Both the position numbers and the translations under genes were made by a program. From the NCBI GenBank assembly GCA_963556145.1, contig OY744466.1, positions 2,108,001 through 2,172,000 of the forward strand: a stretch of DNA of 64,000 bases. Reading direction: 5' to 3'. This stretch comes from Hygrocybe punicea (Eukaryota > Basidiomycota > Agaricomycetes > Agaricales > Hygrophoraceae). Each line of letters starts with the position of its first letter. The stretch's first letter is position 1. The notes under the pieces are model-generated. The model was not told the origin of the DNA, searched no databases, and was given only the letters and a program-made list of their open reading frames with translations. Positions 54,647 through 64,000 of the stretch are shown in pieces.

Positions 54647-55109
54647 ATGCTCACCCGTCGTTTGCCTTACCTTTTTGCCGTCTCTAGGCGGTATACCTCC
54701 AGCCGGGTTGAAGGGAGCGTAGCGCAGTCAAAAGGCTTCAAGTGCGTCCTACTCTGATACCACACTTTGTTCCCTCACCGTCCATTGCAGAGCGAAAGAA
54801 CAAGCACACGAAAGTGAGAGAGAGAGCCTGAGAGCTCGTTCCGTTCCGTTTTCTTTCCGTTCACAACATCGTCGCCCTTGTAGATGAGTACGCACGCAGG
54901 ACAGAGGCGGCCCAGCTCAAGAAACTGAGAGAACAGGCAAGTTCTATAGCCCGTCTCACGCTTGTTTTCTCAACCCACGTCAGATTGACGAAAAGAAGGC
55001 AGAACTGGTAACGAAATTGTGCCGTGTGTCTCCACATTGATCATTTACCCAAATTCCATCGTTGCAGGCCAGATTGGAGCAGGAGCACGAGGAAGCAGCA
55101 AAGAATTAG
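54647..55109 (+). CDS. INH1: mitochondrial F1-ATPase inhibitor (IF1)
   Basis: Five exons (54647-54741, 54791-54813, 54884-54936, 54984-55007, 55068-55109) give 78 residues: presequence MLTRRLPYLFAVSRRYTSS, a Gly/Ser segment, AKEQAHENEYARRTEAAQLK and KLREQIDEKKAELARLEQEH, ending EEAAKN. The A-H-E-x-x-Y-x-R/K pattern followed by a heptad coiled coil is the IF1 signature. It blocks ATP hydrolysis by F1 when the proton gradient falls. Intron 3 uses a GC donor (54937), as the frame requires. Compact size and five exons of 23-95 bp are notable. Confidence 0.85.
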
Positions 55110-55420
55110 GAAGGCGGGCACCCCTCGTGTCGTATCTTCTGTTACCGCTGTGTATCAATATCTTTGTCCCTGTGAACCAAACCCAGCAATAGCTCTTTTC
55201 CTCCTGTTTCTCTGGAAGCTCCAGAAATTCTATGATGGCTGATCTTGACTCATATAATGTTCGCTCCTTTTGAACCTCCAAAGACATGTAATTATGTTGT
55301 TAGATGCAAGTGAAGAAAACAAGTGCAAGAACATGGGAATGCGTCAGTGCTCTAGGTCGATCAAGCAAAATCATGAGTAAATTCCGAGAGGACGTCGGAT
55401 CAAAGTCCAAACAAAAAGGA
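55110..55420. other. short gap between converging INH1 and RPO41
   Basis: 3' flanks of both genes; nothing else. Confidence 0.5.
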
Positions 55421-58400
55421 CTACGAGAAGAAGTACTGCGACCCCTTGATCGTCTCTACCTTGAAGCTGCCCTTCTTAGGAAGCGGGGGCAGCAAATCCG
55501 TCAGGTTGACAAACTCCCCATGCAGAGCGCTCTCTGCATCGTTCGGAGTCCCCTTTTTCCATGATCGCCGTTTCTTTACTTGCGGTTCGGCCTCAGGTGC
55601 GTCATCGTCATCGTCATCGAGCACCTCATCACATTCCTGGTTGTCCAATGGATCGGACACCTCACCATCCGGTTCAGTCAACAGACTGTCCTCTTGATTG
55701 CCGTCGATGTCAGGGAGGCTGAAGGTGGTGCCAGCGCTGCGGAGGTTCTTCAAAAGTTGTCCTCTTTTGAGGTGGAGTAAGGGAACTTTGTAGCCTTTGT
55801 ACCGCTCGTGGAACTGGCGTCGTCGAGGAAATATCATGTCAGTCCCCAAAGCATGAAAAATTAACTAGCAAATGTACCTCGGCCTGCAGCTTGCCGAGCA
55901 CGTCCGAAGAGTGAAGAGCGATGAAAGTGTTACGAATGATTTTCGACATGTCGTCAATGCTAGCGGCGTGCGTCCAATAGGAATCATGCACGGAAGCAAA
56001 CGTCAAACCCTGGCTCTATCAAACAGTCAAACATCAGATTCATACCCTCGAGACGGAATGGGGTGGGAGGCGCATACTCTGCACTCAAGCGCGGTCAACA
56101 TCATGTGTGTTGCGTCCAGACTGTGAATAAAGTTGGGAGGAAACGCAGAAGCCTGTTTCATCGAATTGACTAACACATTAATGTCAGAATTCCTGCATGC
56201 CCTTTTCCAAATAATTAACATCACCTTCTGCTGGGGAATTCGGATCTGACAAGTAAACCGTCTGCAAAGCAGTCATGACCTGCTTGCGTTTCGTCTTGCG
56301 GTAGGGCTGCACAATCGGCAGTCCCAGGGGCGTCGTCCAAATGACGGACGTCATCTGCTCTTTGCTTACTCTATCCACAGGCAGCGGTTTCAAGCTGACC
56401 CTTGCTCTCTTCTGGACAGGCGGCTCCATCGCTTCCGGAATCCGGTCTTCAGGAATCGATTTGGATATTATACGGGCGCAAAGATTGAGCCACGTCTGGA
56501 TGCTCCTCGCGCGGCAAAACAGGTCGCCAATACAGGCAAGAGTCTCGAAAAGAGATTTCAGCCAAAAATGACAGGCATGCACAACCAGACACGAATGTAC
56601 CTTTTTCGCCACATAAGCAGAAGCGCCCCAGCACTCCTCTTCAGGGATATCCCTTCTTTCCTTAAGTTGCTTCTCGATCTGGTTGCGAGCGCCAACAAAA
56701 GTAACGCCATATACAGTCGTCATGACCTTGCCCATCCAACCAAGTCAGCCCCAACGGCCCCGACGAATGTATATTTACTCACCGTCTGCTTCACTACCTT
56801 CCTGGACACCTTCCCCGCGAGCATCATGCCATACTTGTCTCCCTTTTTCATGTCCTCGTCCACCATCTGTTCCACCATCTCGGAAACGTGCGTGTACACG
56901 TCGGACGGTCGGTCCGTAACTCCCAGGTTAACCTGCTGTGCACCCTGGTCGTCGCCACCAAGCGCCGCATAATGCTGCAGACCGTTGCATGTCCCGTCCT
57001 GGTGCACAGGAAGTGAAGACATGTGTTCACATGGGCTGCCACACTCCATAGCTTCTCGAAGTTCGATGCAAGTGGCAAGACACTGCCATGGGTCATCCGC
57101 TTTCATCCACCAACGCTTGCCCTTAATATCGCCTATTAATATGAAAGATTCCCCATTTACCCTTTGTATGCAACTTACCTCCAGTGGCCGTTCGGCGCTA
57201 TCGTATATATCTTCTAGATGTTTTTGTACGAACCCAACTCGCTCATCGAAGCTGCCTTTATCGTAACCGGCCAAATTCGCCAGATGGATTTTAAGCCATC
57301 GCAAACCCCGTTCGCCCAACGGCCTTGCTTCGCCGAACATCAAAAGCCCACGACTAAGATCGTCACCAATATGGTTCAGGTGCGGCGGGATGGGGTATGC
57401 ACGGCCACGGAAGTCCACGTTGTGCGGCTGATACATGACGTCTCCAAGGAACTGTTGCAATAAATGAGTAGCATATCGTGATTTTTACAACCGAGACTCA
57501 CAGCTCGCGCGATCTCAATTTTATAATTGACATTACAACGCTCGGCATGATTGTTCGACCTGTCCTGGACGTATGCCTTCTGCCGCTGTAAGTATACACT
57601 CCGTGCCTTAAGGTCCGTCTCGTAATTTGGCGGCTTAGCGGGTTCAGGCCAGTCGTAGACCGCAGGCGGTATTTTGCAAATACGCTCACCGGAGTTCCAG
57701 ACTTTGAGTACTATGTCAAAAACTTTGCGGTTAATCTTCCACGGCGTACTCCCCAGGACATCCAGACCGGCATACACGAGCTCCACATTGCCGAGGGCGG
57801 ATGCATGCTTCAAGTAACTCTGTTGTTCTTGCGAGTCCTTGAAACGCATGGCCATTGCTGTGGACGCGTTCAGACAAATATTGAAGCAGTGCATAAAGGA
57901 ACTTGCTTCTGTTGAAGAGATAACCGCCTTGATCGTAGTTCAGCCATGGCTTTGGTTTGATGAGCATGGGGAGGTGGCGTGGGTGCAGAGTTTCTCGTAG
58001 ACCGTCCTTAGCGATTCGCTCGGCGACCACAGGGTTTAATCTAATCACGCCAAGTTTTTGCCCTCGCAAGTACTCGTAACCATGGAAGAACGCCGGTTGC
58101 ACTTCGGTTCTAGACATACTCATTAGCAGAGCTTGATGGGCCTGAAGGATGAGGAGACCTACATCTCCTTGTCGGTTCGCTTATCAAAGCCCGTCCGAGT
58201 CACCGTCGAGATATCCATCAAACAATTCACCAATATGCTCCCAACCCGAATTCTCAGCAGCTGCGTCCAGTCCGACGTCCACTCCTCCGCGTCCTCCATG
58301 TACTTCCGCGCCGCGACTCTCCGCGCGTGCAACTCACGGTACCCAAATCTGGTGAAATATCCATGTTCACCCCCGCGTGGATGAGCGGAGACTTGGATGT

Positions 58401-60035
58401 TGTTCTTCCGGCACATTTGCGCCTTGTACTCGGTTTCAACAGCCTTTCCCACGGCAAGCAGCGCGCGGGTGGTCTTCATGCCTTCCATGATACCTCCAGT
58501 TCCTTGAAGCCGCATGAGCTCCAGGATGGTAATGAGCGAAAGCTTCTCCGGTCGCACAAGAGAGAGGAAAGGGCCAAGTCGAGTGACACTTGTTGCTAGG
58601 ATATTAAACATCAGATCTCCGTGTATATAACGAACAAGTGTGAGGGATACTCACGTAGACCCTGTTCGTGTGTGACGACATCCTTGACCTCGGCCTCCAG
58701 CCGTACTTTAAGTTTCTGGTGCCAATCCCACATCCACTTCTGCAAATCGGCCTGCATTAGTCCACTCGAAACCAGCCCCAGCCCATCAAATACATCCGAT
58801 TGGTGCTTCCACCGCTCCACCGCGACATCGTAAACAGATTCTTCCAAAAGTTTTTGGCGCGCTGCGACATCTTCCGAGAGCACGCGACGTGCGAGAGCCA
58901 CTTGTGCAAGATGAGTGCGCAAGTTGTTCAAGTTGAATGGAATTTCGTATTTAGGTGGAGTCTCGGGCATTTCTGAGGCGATGTCGACCTGCGCTTGTTT
59001 GGTGGCGGCATCGCCGGAGGACGGCTACAGACGAGTTGAAGGTGAGGGACATGACAACGCAATGACATGGCTAACCTTGATTCGCATGACAGGCTGAACC
59101 TCGGGCACGTCTTCGAACGGGTCGACGTAGACTCTACCAATAGCTTCAGCACGTCCGAGTTCGTTGACTATGCGCGACAAATTCAGATCGACGGCTGCTT
59201 TTGAAAGGAGTCTGATGACGCTGGCAGCATCTTCAGACGACACAAATATACGATCGGAGACGACGTGGGAAACGGATAATTGACGATCAATGATGTTGGT
59301 TAGAAGAGTGGTTGGATTGAGCATATTGGAAAGCTCTACTGGGGTATCGGATTCCGGATTGAAACTTTTCAAATACCTCAAAAAGATTTGGGGGTAACGG
59401 CTGGAGGGAGAAACTCACCGTAACCATGCCAGGAGCATAATCGCGTATGACCCCGGTGTGGGACTGACCTTTTCGGCACCTTGCTCCAAAATGCCAAATA
59501 GACGCCAGGCTTCGTCCATCCATACCGTACGATTTTCCACGTCTTTGGTAGCCAGTTCCAGAAATGCCTGCAAGAATGAATTGTACAGACGGGGATGGAG
59601 TATTGGGTCACCAAAGGATGTTTTACGTAGCCGCTCAAATATCTGCTTTGCGCGGGGCACATCGTACAGGTTGTGCAGACAGGCGTCCATGACAGACAGC
59701 AGATCCTGGGTGGGTGATCGGATGAAGTACAGGCCATTCAATGCGGAGGACTTGTCGTCTGGAAGAGGCGTTGGCAGTATTGTGTACGGCGTTGGACGTC
59801 TGAGAAAGTTTTTCATGTCGCTCGACAGAGGAAAAATGACGCTCGAGGTTCTGTCGGCAGCAGGCATAAACGCAGGATAGTCGGCACGAGACTGAGGGAA
59901 GGACTGCTGGGTCGCGAGAGCGGGTGCATTGTTTCGTTTTGAGGCTGTTGAATACAGGCGAGCGGGGCGGGGGAGAGATTGGCGAGAGTAGGACAGTAAA
60001 GTCGTCTCAAGCCGTCGTCCTGCTCGTGGAATCAT
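55421..60035 (-). CDS. RPO41: mitochondrial DNA-directed RNA polymerase
   Basis: About ten exons over 4.6 kb. N-terminus [20 protein letters not shown] is a mitochondrial presequence; a PPR-like helical region follows ([20 protein letters not shown]). The single-subunit T7-type polymerase core is complete: [40 protein letters not shown], catalytic Asp in [19 protein letters not shown], fingers [34 protein letters not shown], and the second catalytic Asp in [13 protein letters not shown]. The usual aromatic C-terminus is present (YFFS), needed for activity. An acidic insert ([12 protein letters not shown]) lies between 55580 and 55660 near the end. It transcribes the mitochondrial genome and makes replication primers. 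Confidence 0.95.
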
Positions 60036-60202
60036 TTTCAGAGTCTTTGCCAGTGAGACTTGGCCAAAAAAATTTATTGGCCAAGTTAGGCGATTGCCAT
60101 TCTAGGACTAGGACTACTGACGCCGTCACTGACTTTGGTGAATTGCAGACTGGACGGCAAATAATATTAGGTGCATGCCCCCTCCAACCAACAGTACTTC
60201 GG

Positions 60203-62318
60203 CTACGTAAGATCATCGTCCTCGTCGTCATCATCCAGCGGTATAAACCGCTTCCCCTCATTTCGCTACGGGCGCAATATCAAACCGTCAAAAATCAGTG
60301 CATCTGGTCATTGTAAGCAGCAACTCACAGATGTCGCCTGCGCTAGCAGACCGTGTGCCTTTCTATCTTTGATGCTCATCGGCTTACCCACAGAAGTCGG
60401 CAATGTTGGATTATTCGGTACAACATCCAGGTCAGCGTTGTTAATGAACGGGACGCGAAATGGATTTGACGGTGCAGGTTGACGGTGAGAGACGGCACGT
60501 GTAATCGCGGAACCGGGGGGAGCCTGGGTATTCAGCAGGCTCCCATCTCTTGCATCATTGCCAGTCGACGTCCGAGGCTTTAGCAAGTCGGAAGCAGGTG
60601 AAGCTCGGCTAGATTCAGTCGGTGACTCAAAGTCGAAATCGGAAGATGACACTATAGGTCTAAGGGCGGAAGGAGTGTTGACCTGTAGATTTTGTTGTAA
60701 AACGACCTGGTTCCCGCGAGCAGTATGTGTTAGAAGTCGTTCGGAATGTTTGAGGATCGAAGACGAAGCGGCGCCAGAAGTAGAACCATGCATTTGTACA
60801 ATCCGAGGCAGACATTCAGGTGTGGAGGACGTAGCATTGGTGGCTGAGATGAGTTGACGAGAGTGAGACAACGGATTATTGCACGTTTCACCTGAAGGAG
60901 CTGAACCTTGAGCACCATCCTTGGCTGTGAACGGCGAGGTTAAAGTACGAGTAGACATTAGGAGATCACCAAGAGGACGCCGAGGAGTGCCATAAGCATG
61001 GCGAGGAGTACTAGAAGCATGGCGAGGAGTACCAGAAGCATGGCGGGAAGGCGTTCTGAAAAGTCCCTGATCTTTGTGAGCAAGAGAAGGTGAAATAGTG
61101 GAAAGCGGTGTGCGAAAGCGGTGAACTGGAGGAGAACTGTCTGGGGCTGAAGCATGATGAGTAAATTGAGCAGGATAGTCTGAGTGGTGCGAAGCCAGGA
61201 CCGAAGTGCGCCTGGATAAAACTAACGGCGGTCTGTCGGCCTTTGTTTGGGCCGAGTCTCTTACTCTGAGAAGCGTGCCCGTGTGAGCTTCATCGTGCTC
61301 AAGTTCGAGGCGAGGTCTCTTGCTCGGCAATAAGGTATTTGTAGACGATAGAGGCCCCCCAGAACGTAACGTTGAGCTAGAGCGGTTCCCTAGTTGAGGT
61401 TCTGGAGATGACATTTGCACCAGGTCTGGAGTTTTGGCCAAACTCGGATTGTCTGGATAAGGATAAGGTCGAACCCTGAGGAGCGTCTCGGTGATGCTGT
61501 TCCGGGCAGTTTCGATGTGAAGAGGGACCGCCTGTAAAAGGGGCAGAAGAGGGCTGAGCGCAGATATCATGTTCCCTTGTTGGTGCTGGAGGTCTTGAAG
61601 TGCTTTGAATTGCGATTGGAGGGCCTGGGCCTGTATCTGGAGAGTCTCTGCTTGTGTTTGGTGGAGCTATGAGCAACGTCAGAAATATCCAGCTCGTGCG
61701 CAAATAGGGCGAAAATAAGGGATCTACTGTGTGCAATAGGTCGATTCTTTTATCGAGAGCTTCGATCCTGCGATCGGCGGACGAGAGGTCTTTTTGCAGT
61801 TCCTCTAATTTGTTCGCCTGCGCAGGTGTCCCTACAGACCTTTGAACTCCAGCCTGGCATCTGTTTACTAATTCAAGATATCAGTGTCTCTTGCGTCAAG
61901 AAACGAAAGCATATATATCGACATCGGCCAAGCCCATATAGGCGCTTCACGGCACATTCAGCACTCACCCACATCGACAATGTCATTTGTTAGCTTCTCC
62001 TGTTCATCCTGAAACAGTTTATGGACCGCAACCATTTCCGACTTTGCCTCGTCAACCCTGACAGTGAGCTTGTCAACACGAGCAGAAAACTTTTCGAGGT
62101 TGTGAGAGGTGTCAAGCAGGAGTATCCGCATGGAAGTTCCATTCTTGTCGATGGGGGCAATGGAGGAATATGAGGTCCCTGAAGAGGTTGGGGTGGCTGA
62201 AGAGCTCGGGGCCAAAGCAGACACGTCCTTGCGGAGCAGATGAGCCCATAGTGCCGTGGAAGCAGACGGGCGCTGTACAACTCGACTCGGAGAGGCTGAT
62301 GAATGCGTCGAAGTCATC
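60203..62318 (-). CDS. coiled-coil, Ser/Pro-rich protein of unknown function
   Basis: Starts MTSTHSSASPSRVVQRPSAS at 62318; exons run to a stop at 60203-60205 after KRFIPLDDDDEDDDLT. A coiled coil (NLEKFSARVDKLTVRVDEAK, then LEELQKDLSSADRRIEALDK and QIQAQALQSQFKALQD) is followed by a long disordered region with a basic SKRPRLELE patch and short tandem repeats (TPSRHASGTPRHASSTPRHA, coded at 60985-61050). Near the C-terminus SIKDRKAHGLLAQATS looks conserved. Intron edges near 61870-61965 are uncertain. A nuclear protein seems likely from composition; I do not recognise it. Tandem with RPO41 on the same strand. Confidence 0.5.
60985..61050 (-). repeat. short tandem repeat coding T-P-R-H-A/G-S units
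   Basis: About four units of 18-21 bp (ATGGCGAGGAGTACCAGAAGC-like on the plus strand). Confidence 0.7.
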
Positions 62319-62534
62319 GTTGTCCCTTTTTGGCAAATGTCAGTTACAATAAATCCGAGACCGTTGCCCGCCAACCAAAATGACTGAGATTTTTTCGTGA
62401 TTGCATTGGTACAGTACACGGAAACACAGAAACTTCGTAATTGAACTTATGGTCTGCAAAAGAAACATACAGGGACATAACGGGGACATTCCATCAGGAC
62501 GGGCAGTAAGGTCCATGGTATGCTCAACACAAAT

Positions 62535-63489
62535 CTAGTTTTTGGAGAACTTGGAAAAGAACCCTTTGGTCATGGGGTATGATGCCTGTGTCGCTCCGGA
62601 CAATCGGTCTCTGCGACGGCCCAAACAGACAGTGAACCCCGCTAGAACGAGAAGGATCAAGGTAATGAAAGTGAGCCAGAAACCTTCCGAAAGCAAGTGG
62701 ATCAGTCGAGACTCGCAAAAGGTACAATATTCATGACTCACCGGGCCCAGTGATGGTATTCGTATGGACTCCCAATTTTCCCATCTCATGGTGTACGTAC
62801 GCGTATAGTGCGATATCGATGGCGAACGCGACGAGCGTTATGACAGCGGCCACAAACGACAGAAGGGAAGCGGCAAGTGTCACCGTAACGTGCTTGGAGA
62901 ATGCCAGGAGGAACGCGACGAATGTGACGGCGGTTGCTGACACCATCGGTTGGCTTGTTGAAAGTGCGACGGGGGACATGTAGAGGTGCTTACCTACTGG
63001 ATGGACAACCAGTCCTCGAGTCCAAGAGGTCCCAATGATAACACTAACATGGTTAACGGGATTTTCGACACCCGTCGTGTAGCCATTACCCGCTGTACAG
63101 GCTACGTCAAACCGATACGACCTCTCGAAAGTGGTGGAACACGTACTGGCTGCGGTGCATATTCTGTCACCGTGGATATTAATCTCGCAGCCGGCCCTGT
63201 GCATTCCTTACAATCAGCCGATGCCACCCGTTGCCGCTCAGAGAGACATACCAAACACCAAACTACCAGAATGTTAGCACTCACTGGCATATTCCTGATA
63301 GAAGGGGTCATAACTTGAACTTACCCGAATCTGATTTACGCTAAGCGAGCTCGCCGCAACACCAGAACCAAAGTGTACACGGGTGATGTCAAGCCCCACC
63401 AGGAAGGGTAGCGAGATAGAAGTCAGGAAACTGAGTACAAATGCGCAGGAAAGACAAACAATTCCCGTAATCCAGAGCACACGGGCCAT
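62535..63489 (-). CDS. SUR7/PalI-family membrane protein
   Basis: Starts MARVLWITGIVCLSCAFVL at 63489, a first membrane segment, followed by an extracellular loop with cysteines: FGVWAGCEINIHGDRICTAA, STCSTTFERSYRFDVAC. Three further membrane segments come later: VTFVAFLLAF, LLSFVAAVITLVAFAIDIAL and FWLTFITLILLVLAGFTVCL, then a basic tail ending FFSKFSKN (stop 62535-62537). A four-segment protein with Trp-x-x-C in the first loop fits the SUR7/PalI group (eisosome proteins and the pH-sensing component Rim9/PalI). Introns lie near 63276-63320, 63212-63262 and 62680-62740; the middle intron acceptor was chosen by frame. Confidence 0.65.
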
Positions 63490-64000
63490 ATTGTGGGTTG
63501 TGGGTGACGGGACAGGATGACGGGACAGGAGCTCGAGGGAGCCCCAATAGCTTCCGACGTTTTTAAGTTGTTCGATTTACTTTATCGGGATATTCCTGGA
63601 TCACGTGCACACATTCCGTCCCTGATCCTCAGTATTTTACATTGCGGATACACTGCTGCGCACACGGGAGTCAATTCGGATGCTTCAGTGAGTTCACAAA
63701 TGTATTTTACATTGCGGAAAACATTGGCTCTTGGAAAAAGTCCTGCATTACTGAAAATCTTGTCGAACAGTTCAAAAATTGGCTACACTGATAAATCCAG
63801 GGTTTCTCAAATAAGATTGCATGCAAAATTTTAAATAAGAAGCTACAAACGGGTTGCAAATCGTTTAATAGTGAAGTGCAGCGGCGTTGGTCTTTGAAAG
63901 AATACACATCGCGATTCGAGACTCAAGTACAACCAGGCTGGAAAAAAAAAGGTCGACAAGAAATAGAAACCCCGACTTGCCCGTACTATCACAATCCCAT
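63490..64000. other. upstream region, no gene seen
   Basis: Contains two copies of TATTTTACATTGCGG (about 63631 and 63702) and otherwise only short frames. Holds the promoter of the SUR7-like gene. Confidence 0.4.

Noticed and set aside
1..64000. tRNA, rRNA and CRISPR arrays
   Set aside because: No cloverleaf with a clear T-arm box and no spaced direct repeats were found; CRISPR is not expected in a fungus.

Overview
The window is nuclear DNA from a basidiomycete fungus, most likely an Agaricomycete. The coding genes are split by many short introns (about 45-90 bp, GT-AG with two probable GC-AG cases). Several families typical of mushroom-forming fungi are present: a C2-NACHT-WD40 STAND receptor, DUF6698-type repeat genes, small CFEM-like secreted proteins and GPI-anchored Ser/Thr-rich proteins. 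All gene models were made by reading frames and splice sites by eye, so exon edges may be off by a base or two.

Left third (1 to about 19.2 kb): a nested transposable-element graveyard broken by a few genes. From the left edge: a minus-strand LTR retroelement (decayed gag plus a 793-bp LTR) inserted into a DUF6698-like pseudogene; a diverged LTR of the same family in the opposite orientation that itself carries a 311-bp MITE-like insert; a decayed member of a dispersed basidiomycete repeat-gene family; tandem repeats; and an intron-containing hAT transposase fossil. An intact RTT106-like histone chaperone gene (9.3-11.0 kb) and a convergent pair of paralogous small secreted protein genes (11.9-13.2 kb) follow. 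About 96 bp upstream of the second secreted gene lies a 5.9-kb tyrosine-recombinase retroelement (gag, RT-RNase H, YR) between inverted repeats of about 250 bp, with a 568-bp non-autonomous hAT element and its perfect 8-bp target duplication inside it.

Middle (19.6-40.9 kb): a GPI-anchored protein, a Ser/Pro-rich protein of unknown role, a CFEM-like cell-surface protein, a MAPEG-family membrane protein, ADE13 (purine synthesis), a large CAMK-type kinase with a KA1-like tail, a probable RRN9-like gene, a nucleophile-less alpha/beta hydrolase, and the STAND receptor. The receptor has fifteen 129-bp WD40 repeats organised in 5-repeat superunits, and an in-frame TAG in the third repeat.

Right third (42-63.5 kb): mostly housekeeping genes with a striking mitochondrial bias. 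These are a bacterial-type ribosomal protein uS3 C-terminal domain gene with introns, a second CFEM-like secreted protein, a domesticated integrase zinc-finger gene, a SKN1/KRE6 glucan-synthesis gene, HEM4 and the citrate carrier CTP1 divergent with only 83 bp between start codons, histone H2A.Z, ATP synthase subunit h (ATP14) divergent from the F1-ATPase inhibitor (INH1), mitochondrial RNA polymerase RPO41, an unknown coiled-coil protein and a SUR7/PalI-type membrane protein. The divergent pairs suggest shared promoters, two of them joining genes of mitochondrial metabolism.
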